DNA of 64,000 nucleotides from Kuschelorhynchus macadamiae. Lineage: Eukaryota; Arthropoda; Insecta; Coleoptera; Curculionidae. Below are positions 24,062 to 36,560 of this stretch, piece by piece. Made by a program: the position numbers and the translations under genes. The number at the start of each line of letters is the position of its first letter. Within the stretch, counting starts at the first letter, position 1. The notes below the pieces were generated by a model. That model had not been told where the DNA came from, made no database searches, and saw only the letters and a list, made by a program, of their open reading frames with translations. Where the stretch lies: the NCBI GenBank assembly GCA_030620095.1, contig JAUTXW010002487.1:62001-126000 (forward strand), in the 5' to 3' direction.

Positions 24062-24064
<3 letters not shown>
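23061..24064. other. AT-rich DNA with a Penelope-like terminal scrap
   Basis: No gene. On the minus strand near 23630-23680 the order CTGAAGA, GAAAC, GTA recalls the hammerhead-derived motif of Penelope-like element ends, but only three bases separate the first two boxes, so no stem II can form. Confidence 0.3.

Positions 24065-24158
<94 letters not shown>
24065..24158. repeat. (TA)n microsatellite
   Basis: About 47 uninterrupted TA/AT units. Confidence 0.98.
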
Positions 24159-24678
24159 CTGCTTACCATATGTTTCTTCTTTTTAAGTTTATGATTTAAT
24201 GTAAACTTAGCGAAAAGTTGAAGATTAATATTTATTGGAAATATAAATTTTTCTGTTAAAGAAAATATGAATCACAATTCAATTTTTACAAATTGAATTA
24301 TTTACTAAGCGAAAAAAGCTATGCCCTCCGACATTTTACAAATTTGTGAACTGATTCATATACGACTGTTGAATTTTATGTGCAATGAATGTAAAATTTT
24401 ACAAACTGTCAGTTATGAAGGTAGATGATTATTCTTGAGTAACTAATTTTCTCTAATTTTTACAGTTATATGAGCATGAGATCATAACCTAAACAGTATA
24501 TCTATGATGAAGAATCACTGCTTTCAGTTTTTTGTCCAAACTCGGGTTATCCAAAAAGAAATTTTAAGCAAATCATCCTTACTCCCTGTTATGACAGCAT
24601 ATCTTAAAAAATATGCATCGAATAAGGGTTTAAAGTATTTTCTCTAGATATTGGAGGACCATATTTAAAAACTTTTAC
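24159..24678. other. AT-rich DNA, nothing recognised
   Basis: No coding, RNA or repeat signal seen. Confidence 0.3.
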
Positions 24679-24886
24679 ACCCGTATTCACTAAAGAGGTT
24701 ATATTTAGACCAAGTCTTGACAGTTATAGGTTTACGATGACATTTTCATCAACTGAACAAATAATGTTTCTAAATGTCACAGTTACAAAATGATAGTGAC
24801 ATAAGCGAAACCTAACTCGCGAACTAAGAGTTTTAAGTACCATGGCAACTAGACCTGGACTCTTAAACATTTTTAGTGAATACAGT
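24679..24886. mobile_element. MITE family M1, copy 1
   Basis: The ends ACCCGTATTCACTAAA and TTTAGTGAATACAG are inverted repeats. The subterminal AGACC(A/T)(A/G)GTCT motif is also inverted. A second copy lies in opposite orientation at 54480-54693. Confidence 0.75.
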
Positions 24887-27150
24887 TTTTTTTAACATTT
24901 TGCGTGAAAACCTCGTCATAACGTTAAACAGTCTATACTTTTATCCCAGCGATATGCCTAATAGAATATTAGTCTCGCGTCTTACATTAATTGTTCAGAA
25001 ACTTTATTAAATGACTTTTAATATTAAGAAGGTATTAATTATTGTCTTTGATAACAGATATCAAATTCATTCATTTCTTTATAATGTCACTGATCTTGGC
25101 AGCTAAAAAAAATTAAAAACCGAACAGGCCATATTTTAAATTGCATAATGTAATTTAGTTAAACCACTGAAACTTAGACAAATTAGATTCAACCAAACTA
25201 TCTAGCCAGATATACTTAGAAATTTCATTTATATTATGTTATATAATTAAGTAGGACTCCGCTCAACACCTATCTTGCTCACAAAAAATGTATATAGTAT
25301 AATTGTAAGACCTGTTAATATTGTTATAGATTTATTTTTAATAATAAAAGATCTTTAGACAAATGTGTGTATAAATACAATACAGAAATATGTTTGTTAA
25401 TGAAGCTACTTTGAGCGTCACAAACAAATATCTGTATGGCCTTAAATATACCTAATAGAGAATCTCATCTACCAGAAATTTTTCTGAAAAAGAAACTGCC
25501 TTTCTCTTAGTTTTTTTTTTAAATATAAACATATCGGTGGACTCGAAGAGAGAAGAGGAAATGAATCCGGAAATTTTGCATTGCCCGACGACCAGACAAC
25601 AAACAAACAAAAAATCATAAAGAATAGGAAACTTGCAAACGATACCATTTCGCCAAAAAACAGCTGTAATTCAATATTCAACACTAAGAAATATTTATCT
25701 AACAAAAAAAAACAGTTTTTTTTATCAGGAAACTAAATTAAATGCAGTTATATATAATGGCTATTACGTCACACCGTGATATAGTTCTTCTTTACTTAAT
25801 AGTGTATTCGTTTTTTATTCATTGGAGTCATCCTATAATACGGTTTTATTCTTTAACAATACTATTATGTTGTAAAAAAAATTGAGAATTTAAAGTATTA
25901 AGGCATATATTAATATAGGCATTCACCATGCATAGGATATGACGGCCATTTTTTTCTTACTTAGGTCTTCCTAAAGTGAGGATATCATTCTGTCCCAAAA
26001 TGTGGTTAACTACTCAAAAGCATTCAAAATGTATCCACTCAATCTCGGACATACCCAAGGAATTCTTTTCAAACCGCTAAAGTGCCAGTGACGTGATTTA
26101 TGCCAAGGATAACCCGATATTTGTAAAAAAACTCCGATTTTGGTAAAAAAACAGCCAAAACTTCCGCATATTTTTAGATTTTCTGATAGTTTGGTGCCCT
26201 GTAAAAACAATAAAAATTGAAAAGTTGTAGATAATAGACTGAAGCTGTTGTGCAAGCTTTGCTTTGTTAGAAGATAATAACTTCTGATATCTTCGTTTAA
26301 AAGTAAATGTATCGATTTTTTTTAAATACAGTTTCAAAAAAATCATAACTTTTTTAGTTTTTATCCAATAGGGTCTTTTTTAAGTCAGGACCTCGAGGCC
26401 TCAATATAATTGTCTCAAAAAATACCTAAGAGCTTCAAAGGTTACCGCTGAATTATAATAGATTTTTATGTTGGTTAGCGTCAGAATCTAACAAAATTGA
26501 TGTTTTTGCTCGCAAGTATTTGCTTTATTTGAACTTTTAGCGCTAATCTTGAATCGTGGTTTTGTATTTTTTTGTCTCATCATTTTTGTCTTGGATCATT
26601 TAATAGCACAATTTTTCATCGGAGAAATCAAAAAAAAAAGCACAGCACAAGTTTAGTTTTTTAAAACTTTCTCTGATAACTGTAATTATTTACACGTTTT
26701 AAACACTAAAACATTTAGTATTTTTCTTTTCCTAGATATGCTAACTTAGAATATTTTTTGTTTTTGCCGAACAGCGCAGTATACCACTAGAGGGCGCCAG
26801 AGTTACACTATTTTTCGACTTAAAATAATTTAAAAAAATATATTTCCCAAACTGCCCATTTTAAACAGGATTGGGAAGCAGTAAAGAATAACGTTTTTGA
26901 GAATATGAACGAAAACGATTAGATTTTTCGACAGTTATCAGTTCATAGTGTAATTTTTTGCGACACCACCTAATCGTCCATATCTCCCAAACCGAAAATA
27001 GCACATAAACCCTTTTGTTATCGTTAGAGAGCCCGAAGACTAGACCAAAATCGTACCAAGTTTCAATTGTTTATTTTCAGCTGTTTTTCAGATATTACGA
27101 TGGTAAGAAGTACGTTTGACCCGACGATCACCAGTACGGCAATACAAAAG
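24887..27150. other. intergenic DNA, no gene recognised
   Basis: Short frames occur on both strands (25469-25705 and 26010-26346) without family resemblance. GC-richer patches at 26.0-26.3, 26.76-26.82 and 27.0-27.18 kb look like old repeats. CACTAGAGGGCGCC at about 26785 also appears in related form (CCCTCTAGCGGCC) at about 4259. Confidence 0.3.
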
Positions 27151-27339
27151 CACGGTCTGACGTCATGCCGTATTTAGCACGGAACTTCAAGCATCTATAA
27201 TTAATTAACGAATAAAGATCTTAATTTCAAACTTTGGATTTTTTTTAATGTATAGAATATTTTCTTTCGTGCTATTTGAAACAAATGTACAAGTTGTCTA
27301 TTAGGCTTATTGGTCTGATCGGAAACAAAAAAAAACGTA

Positions 27340-27930
27340 ATTTTTTCGTTTTCAAATTTCCTATAAAACCGCGCTGGATTCAGACGTGTATCTAATACAT
27401 AATGTACAGAATAACAAAAACATCAAGACAAGGAATTTCTTAATTTTCTTCATAAGTTTACTTCTGTTCAGTCCATTTTGATAAAAATTTGTAGAAAAAT
27501 ACTTATCGTGGTCATCAATAAAAATACCAAATTTGAAGTCTTAGAACCGGTTGCACAAAACTTAATTGCTGTTTAGCATATTTAACCGAGTTTTCGGATT
27601 TGACAAGCTGCCTATAGAAATCTAGGAATTCGCTGTCAAATTTGACATTCCGATAAAAATTCTAACCTTTACTAGAGCTTTCTGCAACCGACCGCTAAGA
27701 GAACAGCTTCAAACTACAATTCAATTTGAAAATTGAAACATCTGTAGTTTATCTGCAAACCGGTCAAATTTGTGTTTGTTTTTTTTTTTATTTTCTTCAT
27801 GGCAATTAACATTATTTATTAAATAAAAAATTCTGTTTAATTTCTTAAATAAATAAAAAATTTCTTGTTTGTTTTGTTTAAAAATATTTACTTTTATAAT
27901 TAAAGATGGAGAAAAAAGCGATTATACTCA
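27340..27930. repeat. dispersed repeat R2, copy 1
   Basis: Similar to 36150-36560 in the same orientation: both run TTTTCAAATTTCC(T/G)ATAAAA..., TTGATAAAAATTT..., CAATTTAATTTGAAA-like, AGTTT(A/G)T(C/G)TGCA(A/G)ACC, then an AAGCGA(T/C)TATACT block. Roughly two thirds identical by eye. No protein is readable; family unknown. Confidence 0.65.
27548..27690. mobile_element. short MITE inserted in repeat R2
   Basis: The termini CGGTTGCA and TGCAACCG are inverted. The segment is absent from the other R2 copy, whose sequence passes straight through TATCTAATAGAACTGCAA at the matching point. The target duplication is not clearly resolved. Confidence 0.6.
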
Positions 27931-28431
27931 AAACAAACACCAAATAATTACAAAAGCTTTAATGAAAAAAATAATTTAAATAATTATTATACAGACAATT
28001 CAATTTTAAATTGAATTGCAGTTTTTAGTCGTTTTATTACGCACAAACACTTAAAATTGCTTATTAGTGACAACTAGAAGTTTGTATTAACATTAATTAA
28101 ACACAGGAATAATTATGAAGAAATTTCGTAATTTGTCATGCGGTTTTTATTGTTTTGTAGGTTATGTATTCGACATATACGTCTGAAGCCAATATAAGAT
28201 CTACTGAAAATTTAAAAACGAAGAATTATTTTCTTTCGATTCCGAAAGGACCAAAAGAAAACGATATGTAGTATAATAGGCTTCTGGTAAGAAACAAATT
28301 TTCAAAAATGACAACGGTCATAAAAATATATGGTTTAGTCGTTGTGCGATGCAAAGCTCAGGATTTCCTTCATCTATGACGCTACGAACATAAAAAAAAT
28401 GTTGATAACCTCACAGATACGTGATACAGTG
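27931..28431. other. AT-rich DNA after repeat R2
   Basis: No gene or recognised repeat. Confidence 0.3.
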
Positions 28432-28600
28432 GCGTATTTAGGATATAGTTACAGGAGGGTCCGAGCTCATAATTTTTGTTGATGACTAAAAAAAGGCTTT
28501 CACTTTCATATTGTTACGGAGGGATCCGAGCTCACAGTTTGTTGTTGTCGACTAAAAAAACACAGGTCTTCACTTTCATGTCCGTAATATAATGCCTTTC
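28432..28600. repeat. CAGTGGCGTATTTAG repeat with doubled segment
   Basis: Begins CAGTGGCGTATTTAG like the element at 2411. It then holds two tandem versions (near 28460 and 28520) of a segment with GGTCCGAGCTCA...TTGTTG, GACTAAAAAAA and CTTTCACTTTCAT; the same segment is inverted inside the 2411-2569 element. Confidence 0.55.
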
Positions 28601-29680
28601 CTTAAAATACGGGGGGTGGGCGGTTCAGCCCCCGGAATAATGAAAAAAGTAAAAGAACATCATCATATGTCCCTAATTTCATGCGTATTTTATAGGAAAG
28701 CCGATACTGATAGAAGTGGTGAATGTGGGAAAGGGATTTGGAGTAAAATTTACGTCAAATTGTTTTGCGGGCAGCTCAGCATTTGCTGGATGTGGAAATT
28801 ATTTATGACATAAAAAAATTTAAAAAAATAAATATTTTAATGTTTTATAATAATAAAAATTAAAAAGGAATATATTTTAGATATTTTAATTAACTCTATA
28901 GTCACTTTTTTACACAAATTTTACAGCCATGTCAAAGTTAAAACATTTACATTATGATTGAAAAACGTATTTTTAAAATTACCAATGTACGCCAATGCCA
29001 GTAAAAATCTCGTAATAGCAATAATTAAATTCAGCCACTCAATTTTAAAGTGATCAACTACCTTGCTGCTTCATATTTTTGTAAATATTACAATGTTTTG
29101 TATCTTATTAACTGAAATCTTAATAACAATGTAGATACAGATATATACAAAATTCCCGTTTTGAATTACTTTTAAATCAGAAATTTGTTGATAAATTGAA
29201 AACTTTAGATAAAAAAATATAAAGCGCCCCAAAAAATATTCCCCTTTTTTAATTCACGCTATTCATAAAATTATTCTTAAAACATTACCAATATGTAGTT
29301 GCTAATACATTAAGAGATATAACAATACTTACAAGTTTTGTAAATACCATCATTGGAGCATTATTGGGTAACATTAATAACGAATTATATAAATCTTATT
29401 TTGTAAAAAGAATCTAATTAAATTTAAAGTTAACTAGGCGGCTGACACTTCCTGTATCCAATCCAAAAAAGGATGTCAATAGTTAATTCTAATTATGCCT
29501 CGGAACATTATTACCTAATACCAAGCCAACTTTCTTTTACACAAATGGTATCAAAATAGATGCAATGTGGAATGAAGAGACTTCTTATTGAAAATTGTTA
29601 CAGAATTTTTTAGTTCTAAATATAGAACAAATTACGAAATATTGAATATAGCGACAAGACCGTATTAAAAAATATGTCAA

Positions 29681-29682
<2 letters not shown>
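28601..29682. other. AT-rich DNA, nothing recognised
   Basis: No supported gene. A 73-codon frame at 28592-28813 starts within the repeat and has no family resemblance. Confidence 0.3.

Positions 29683-29749
<67 letters not shown>
29683..29749. repeat. (TA)n microsatellite
   Basis: About 33 uninterrupted TA units. Confidence 0.98.
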
Positions 29750-29752
<3 letters not shown>

Positions 29753-31425
29753 GGTAACTCACGGTCGATGGTATCTTAAACTTTTACGGAAAACGGGACA
29801 TAAGATCGTTTTGAAAGTTTGGTTACTTAAGTAATTCACCCTGATATGTCGACGTAAAATCTTTTTAGCGATGCAGCGTTGTCGTTTATACCAAAAAAAA
29901 GCAACATCCTCGATATTTCATTGGTTTTCGGGTTATTAATTATTTTCCATATTTTTTGTTCATAACATAGCTCTAATTATATGTTTAACACTGCGATATC
30001 TGGATTCGTAGAAAGGTAAAATTTTGAGCATCGCTAACAAGGACCTGTGTGTTCGTTTTATATAGAAACATTTGTTCTGCGTTATACAGGGTCGCTTGAA
30101 ATTCGTGATTTTAATGCTAGATACAAAAACGGTAAGAACTCTTTTAAAAGGAACACTCTGTAGATTATTAATTAACCTGAAAGAAAAACAAAATCCGTTT
30201 CAATATCATATTCATATACCTAAATAGTACGGTTTCGGAAATGACAGTTTCTGTAAAAATCGGATTATCTTGGCATTCTTTCTTCGAAATGTCATGATAA
30301 AACATGTCATTAGGAAAATATGATAATTATTAGTACATTAATAATAATACGTCTGCGCACTTTTAAACATCAGTTTTGTGAAGAAATTTAATTGAAGCGC
30401 GACCAAATTACTTTTATCGGAAATATTTTAGTCATAAAGTAACTTATTTCTGAAAGGCACAAACAACTGTCGTTACCGAAGTAATGAAACTCACTTATTT
30501 GAAGAGGCTCATACACAACATCCTCAGAAAACTATGGATTGGAATTATGTCAAATAAGGGAAATGATTCATTTTTTAATAATGAAACTGTTATATATATT
30601 GAAATTGTAGCAACAATTGAAGACGACGATCCAGCTTTTCAGCAGGCTATAGCGCCCTGCACTTTTATTTACATGTCATAGAGTATTAAAAGAGCGAGTG
30701 TTTCTTACAAAACCCAATAATTTACAATAACTATAATAAAAATTACTGATGTTTCTTTTAGTTAACGACTGAATTGTTCCAAAACGTTATGAGGGAATTT
30801 GAAACTAGACTTATTACCAAGAAGTTAACGGTGGTCATTTTCAATACCTTATAAATTAAAAATAAAATAACAGTTTTAAATCTACGACTGGACTTTTTAT
30901 TTCAATACTATACCATTTGAAAACAGGTCGAGATAGAGACCTCTGGTTTGCGCAGAAGATTTGGTCCTTTCGAGGTCGCCAAAATAAGGTAAAAAAATAG
31001 GGTTGCATTTAAAATTAAAATTAAACCCCCTTGCGTTACCCCCAGAAGTGGTGAAAAAAATTAAACAGCAAAAAACCTGATTTGGTGGTATACATGCAAC
31101 TTGCAAATTTTAATCTTTACTTAGTCTTTACTTACTTTTAGTTTTGTATACCATTATGATTATTATTATTACGTCAAAACTGAACTTTTTCTTCTTGTGT
31201 TTGATCTCGGTTTAGGTTTTAGCAATCGAATGGTTTAAAAATTGGTTTGTGTTTGTAATATTGTGATTAATAATTTTAGGTGGTATATTTATCTGCTAAT
31301 TATAAGAACAATATAAAAAAAATTTACTTGGAACTTCCCTCGTTGTGAATCTTTCCTTTTTTTTAAAATAGTAAAGTGTGACTCAATTTAGTTCCCCATG
31401 TAGTCATTTAATAACACATATACAT
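29750..31425. other. old mariner-like debris, no intact gene
   Basis: A mariner-type terminus (TATACAGGGTCGC) lies at about 30084. The 65-codon frame at 30484-30681 could be a transposase end, but no diagnostic motif is visible. 30.9-31.1 kb is GC-richer without recognisable coding. Confidence 0.3.
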
Positions 31426-31429
31426 ATAT

Positions 31430-32090
31430 GTGTATTTTCAAACATTTTTATTGGGCGCCATTTTGTTCGACCAATATTTGGCCAGTTTCTACCTATGCCG
31501 CAATTGATTTTTGGGTATGATTTAATTAAAATTGGATAAGCAATCTTTACGCTGTTATTATTCCTATATAAAATTTAATTTTTGTGCAAGTCAATTGAAT
31601 AAGAAACTTTTTTTAAGTTGATTTTTTAAAACATGTTATTTGGCCTCCATCTTATTCCGCCATTTTGAAGGCGTACCACAGTTTTACTAGTTTTTCTCTA
31701 TACAAAACTTAATGTTCGCACAAAATTTAAAATTAATTTAATAAGTAGTTTTTTCATGCCGATTTTCAAAATATTTTATTAGACCGCCATCTTGGATTCG
31801 TACAAGAATGTTAACAGTTAAGTTTTGTATATCACTGGATTTTTGAGCGAAATTTTAGGTAAATTGGATAATTAGTTTTTTAATAAGGCCGCCATTTTAT
31901 TCCCTATATTGGATATAGCCCATAATTTTTGATCAAAATTTGAAGCCAATCGGGTATGTAATTTTATAGCTATTCCGCGAACTGACTGACCGACGGAATT
32001 GGGAAAACCTACTTTTCGACATCTAAAAACGCTAAAACGTGAAGATATGCACAACCTTCGAAATACAAACATTTTATTTGGCCGCCATGC
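31430..32090 (+). repeat. satellite-unit element, copy B
   Basis: Successive degenerate units start at the CGCCAT/CTCCAT blocks near 31454, 31642, 31782, 31886 and 32082 (spacing about 105-195 bp). The tail with CTGACTGACCGACGGAATTGGGA appears at about 31980. Confidence 0.75.
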
Positions 32091-33110
32091 AAATGGGTTC
32101 TGATACACCCTGTATACAAAACACAGCCATTTATAAAATATTGTAGCTTTGAATAAAATATTCATTCTAAAATACAGAAGTTATAAAAATATTAGATTTT
32201 TTTAACTGGACCATAACTTCCAAAGGGTATTTTTAAAATCGGCTAAGTAAGATTTAGCCAAAGATGGAGAAAAATAGGAAGTCCCATTAAAAAAAAGACC
32301 AAAAGTCTTTTTTGGTACACCCTGTATAAGCAAAAATATTTTTTAAGTAACGTTTTGTACTTAGTTTAGATTTCGTTTAAAAAATCTTTAAAAACGATAA
32401 TATACGAATTATAAATAAATTCAGGACCTTTATAAATATATAACGGCATAATTGACTCTAAAAGCAAGACTTGCATTTTAAGTAATAAAAAAGTTATAAA
32501 ACAAATAACCGTCTTGGGGTAAATGTTTAGTGTTCCTTAAAACTGAAATCGAAACTTTTTATTTTAATTTGGCTTCTATGCTACACAATGTTGAAATATA
32601 CCTAAATTATCTTTAGAATCCCTATGTTTTTAATTAATCATAAAAGTATTTTTGCACACCCTATACATCAACTAGTTACTACACAACCTACAGATGATAA
32701 AAGAATTAAGACTAGCTTGTTTGTAAGAAAACTAGGCTGTCTAGTAAGAAAACTTTACGTCAGAGAGTTAATAAAATATTACAGCTTAATACGTAAGAAA
32801 AAATCTAATTTTTTCAAAAGAAAATTCTTGACAAATATTAAAAATTTTAGAAAACCTTTCAAATTGTTTTTTACAATTTCACCAAGGATTAAGCTGATCT
32901 AGTAATTAGAAATTAAAAATCGGTTTTGTAAATTTTTAGAACATATAAACTATTGCCTTTAAGTTTTAGGCATATAACATCGTTAATATGCCATAAAATG
33001 CTAGAGATTGTTGACAAAAGATTGTTTTAAAAATATTCGATTTTAAATTTTTGCTAAAAATTCGCTTGTTCCGTTTGCTCCATCCAGCAGTTTAGTTGCT
33101 TTTATTTTTA
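32091..33110. other. AT-rich DNA with two mariner-type ends
   Basis: ACACCCTGTATA occurs at about 32105 and 32325 in the same orientation, so these are not a terminal pair. The basic 92-codon frame at 32624-32902 is low-complexity and has no family. No gene is supported. Confidence 0.35.
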
Positions 33111-33114
33111 TTTA

Positions 33115-33545
33115 TCTCGTAAAAGGGAAGTATTGTAATTTAGAAAAAATCACCCTCCGAGATTTTTGCAGATTTTTACGTTTTAGACTCCCTGGATCCC
33201 GAAAATCATGTTCTCCCATTTCCGTTAATCTGTCGGTTTGTCTGTCTATCGTTCTGTCTCTACGCGGCAAAGCTCAAATACTATATATCCCATTGACTTC
33301 AAATTTTGATCAGAAATCTTAAATTTTTGTAAACATCAAAACAAAATGGAGGCCTAATTAAATATTTAAAAATTTAGTATCAAAAAACTACTTATCGAAT
33401 TGACTTGAAATTTTGCATAAAAACCAAGTGTGGAACAGAGATAGATTGGCAAAATTTTAGTGCAAATCCTATATGGCAAAACAAAATAACGGCCTAATAA
33501 CATGTTTAAATATTCGGTAAAATTACATTTTTTCGGATAAAACAT
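33115..33545 (-). repeat. satellite-unit element, copy C (inverted)
   Basis: Reverse-oriented: the tail comes first (AAAAGGGAAGTATTGTAAT, then ATCACCCTCCGAGA, a CCATTTCCGTTAATCTGTCGG block), followed by two or three units toward higher coordinates. Confidence 0.75.
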
Positions 33546-34941
33546 TAGACTATATAAATAAAGTTGTGAAAAATAAATAATAATAATTATAATAACAATA
33601 ATAAATAAATTAAAAACTAAAAAACGTTAAAATAATTACAGTTTATAAGAATTGTATAAAGTTATTATTAAATAATTATATGCATATATAGAGTATATCA
33701 ACTATTTAGTCCACCATTGTCCAAAATAAGGCGGCAAGGCAAAATTCTTTTTTAATGGAAATTAATTGTCATTTAAAAAGCTTTTTTTATATTATTTTAT
33801 GTAAAAACGGTTCTTAAAATTGTTTCCATGAAGCCTAACGACAACAATAAAGAAGGTTTAATTATATAGACCAATAACTAGTCAAACTAACTACTAATAG
33901 TAAATAAAAAACAAATTAGGAAATTTCTAAAAAGTATTCTTGCATGATGCTGAATTCAAAATTTTTTGCCTATTGTGTACATCAAATATACATTAAATAA
34001 ACACTTTCGCAAATTGCAATTAAATGGGAAATTCTGACATCACTTTATGACAAATTTATTATAACAATAAATTTTATATCGTAAAATGCTTTACTTTCTC
34101 TATCAAGAGAATAATTCAATGTAATATGGCAACATATACAGGTAATAGATAAATGAGTGGTTTCCGTAACATTATACCAAAGAAGATTCGCACCGTGATT
34201 TCATGAGGTGTTGGGTAGTTCCTACCGGTTGTTCTAAGATTGTAACAAAGGAATAATATTAAATTCATTGCAAGCTAAAGTAGTCAGATAAGATATTTTA
34301 AAAGTGACAAAACTTCAAAGGAAGTGCAAAAAAAATAGGATTTCCCAGAATGTAAGTAAAATATAGTTTACCTTTGACATTTAAAATATCATAAGTACAA
34401 TATTATATCAGTAATAATTTTATAAGGCAAGGTTTTACGGCACTAGCCCTATGTTTTAAAAAGACCACCTAGGCGAGATTTTTAAAGTACGAGTGAGATT
34501 AAATTTCTTATGAAACGAGTATTGTATTTTTACTTAACTAGTTTTTTCTTCTTGTGCATGCATCATATTTTTAAAAGCATTATCTTTTAAAAAATATTTA
34601 CTGTTGAACATTTTCGAATTGGTAGCAATACATCCCAAAGGTGACAATTGCATGCGCGCCATTTTTGTTCTTAAATTTTGAGACGTGACCGGGTATCAAA
34701 TTCGAGGTGGCGATGACAATAGCATTAACAACTTTGTTGAGAAAAAAATACTAGTGTCGAAAAGACTACCATTACGATATTACTTTGCGTATCAAAAAGG
34801 GGTCTTGTATAAAACTTGACATGCATTTTGTCAGTATCGCTTTTTTTTTTCATAAAACCTACTCTACTAACAAAAATAATAGATATTTACCACGCGCAGT
34901 TGATAGGCCAGTAGTAAAAGAAAAGACAATTTTTGCACCTG
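33546..34941. other. AT-rich DNA, nothing firm
   Basis: No gene. A segment near 34090-34165 (CTTTACTTTCTC...AGGTAATAGATA...GAG(T/G)GG) resembles 36940-37005, so these belong to one more low-copy repeat. Confidence 0.35.
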
Positions 34942-35546
34942 TACAGGGTGTCCTATTTAAGCGGGCCCCTCGATTTTACACCGCTATGGTCTAGCTAGAA
35001 TTAAAATTCAGAAATCAAACGTATGTAGTTTTTTCCGGGCCATCGGATTATGACAAAAAAAATCAGTCAAATATAAAAATATGACGGACGCAAAAAATTT
35101 TTTTGAAAAAAAATTCGCCCTGTATATTATGTAGTAAATTGACAGATAATGTTATATGAAGTATTTTTACGTATTTGGATTTTAAATTTCATTTTCGGTT
35201 TAACCGGAAACAACATCGGAAGTAAAATTTTCGCGAAAAATCTTATGAAATTTTCGAACAGTTCGAGAGCTCTTACTCCTGATTTCAAAAATCTATAATA
35301 TTATTTTTTACAATTTTCGGGGTATTCGCTTTTGAATATTAGCATATAATCTACTAGTCAAATAGTAGGCTGTGGAAATATTCAAATGCGGATATCTCGG
35401 AAATTTTAAAAGATAAACCGAATATATAAAAATATCTCATATAACCGCAACTATCAATTCTACTACATTTAGGTTTTTGAATTTAAATTTTAGCCAAACC
35501 AAAGCGGGGTAAAATCGAGTAGACCGCTTAGGTGAGCCACCCTGTA
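34942..35546. mobile_element. mariner-type MITE, about 605 bp
   Basis: Left end TACAGGGTGTCC...AAGCGG...CTCGATTTTAC and right end GTAAAATCGAG...CCGCTTAGG...CACCCTGTA are inverted for about 44 bp and start at TA dinucleotides. No coding sequence is inside. Confidence 0.85.
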
Positions 35547-36149
35547 AAACATTATTCCTACGAGCGTAAGAAAATATTGCAAGTAAAAAAACAGTAAATC
35601 TAATTTTCATATTATTTAAATTTGAAAAAACGCAGGTAACATATTCTTAATGAGAAACAATAGGAAGGACAATTTGCAGCATTACGAAATGTAGCGTAAT
35701 TAAAAACGATTTTTTTTTAAAAGCATTACGCAGTTAAAATAAGCAATATTCTACTTTACAAAGATGTTAATTTACTATTAATAAAGTATTATTGCGAAAA
35801 ACACTCTTACCGTAATTACAAGTCTGTGCGAAAAATAAGCATTTTCGGAATACTCTTGAGAAAAATATATTTATTTATTATTTGCCATTGGTAAATATAA
35901 ATATTACATTTTAAATTTATCTTATAATTATTTGTCATCTTATGACTTTATATTTATGTATCATTCTATGTGATGATACCAACTAAATTATACGAGTTTC
36001 TACCTAACTCACTTACTAACTTCTACCGGAATTTTTTTTTGTAAAAAAGGAACTCTCCTTACCCTCGGTTTTTTGTATAAATATTTTGTGGCATCAGAGA
36101 TCATAGATGAAGAGAACCCTATGACCGAAAGCCATTGTTTTAAACGTTT
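35547..36149. other. AT-rich DNA, nothing recognised
   Basis: No gene, RNA or repeat signal seen. Confidence 0.3.
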
Positions 36150-36560
36150 GTGAAAGAATGGGATAAAAAAGCCATTTTTGGTTTTCAAATTTCCGATAAA
36201 ATTGCATTCGTTTTAAACCTACATGTTACACCAAACCACAAAGAAAACGCAACACAAGGAAAGTTATCGAATTTTCTTCAATATATTAATTGCGATTAAT
36301 GAATCTTGATAAAAATTTCGAATAGATATATCTGCTGATCACTAATAAAGCATACTACATTTTTTGTATCTAATAGAACTGCAATTTAATTTGAAACTTA
36401 AATCATCTCTAGTTTGTGTGCAGACCGACCCAAGTTATTGTTATTAAAATTGTATCTATTTTACTAAAATGTTGACAAAACATGTTTTTTTTTCTGTTTT
36501 AATCATATATTTTTTAATTAAATTTAGAGAAAGAAGCGACTATACTACTACAAAATAAAA
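36150..36560. repeat. dispersed repeat R2, copy 2
   Basis: Counterpart of the 27340-27930 copy without the inserted CGGTTGCA MITE. It shares the GTTTTCAAATTTCC, TTGATAAAAATTT, AGTTTGTGTGCAGACC and AAGCGACTATACT landmarks in the same order. Confidence 0.65.

Noticed and set aside
25469..25705. 78-codon hydrophobic minus-strand frame
   Set aside because: Hydrophobicity follows from AT-rich composition; no conserved motif or gene context.
32624..32902. 92-codon basic frame
   Set aside because: Low-complexity Lys/Leu/Phe composition typical of chance translation of AT-rich DNA.
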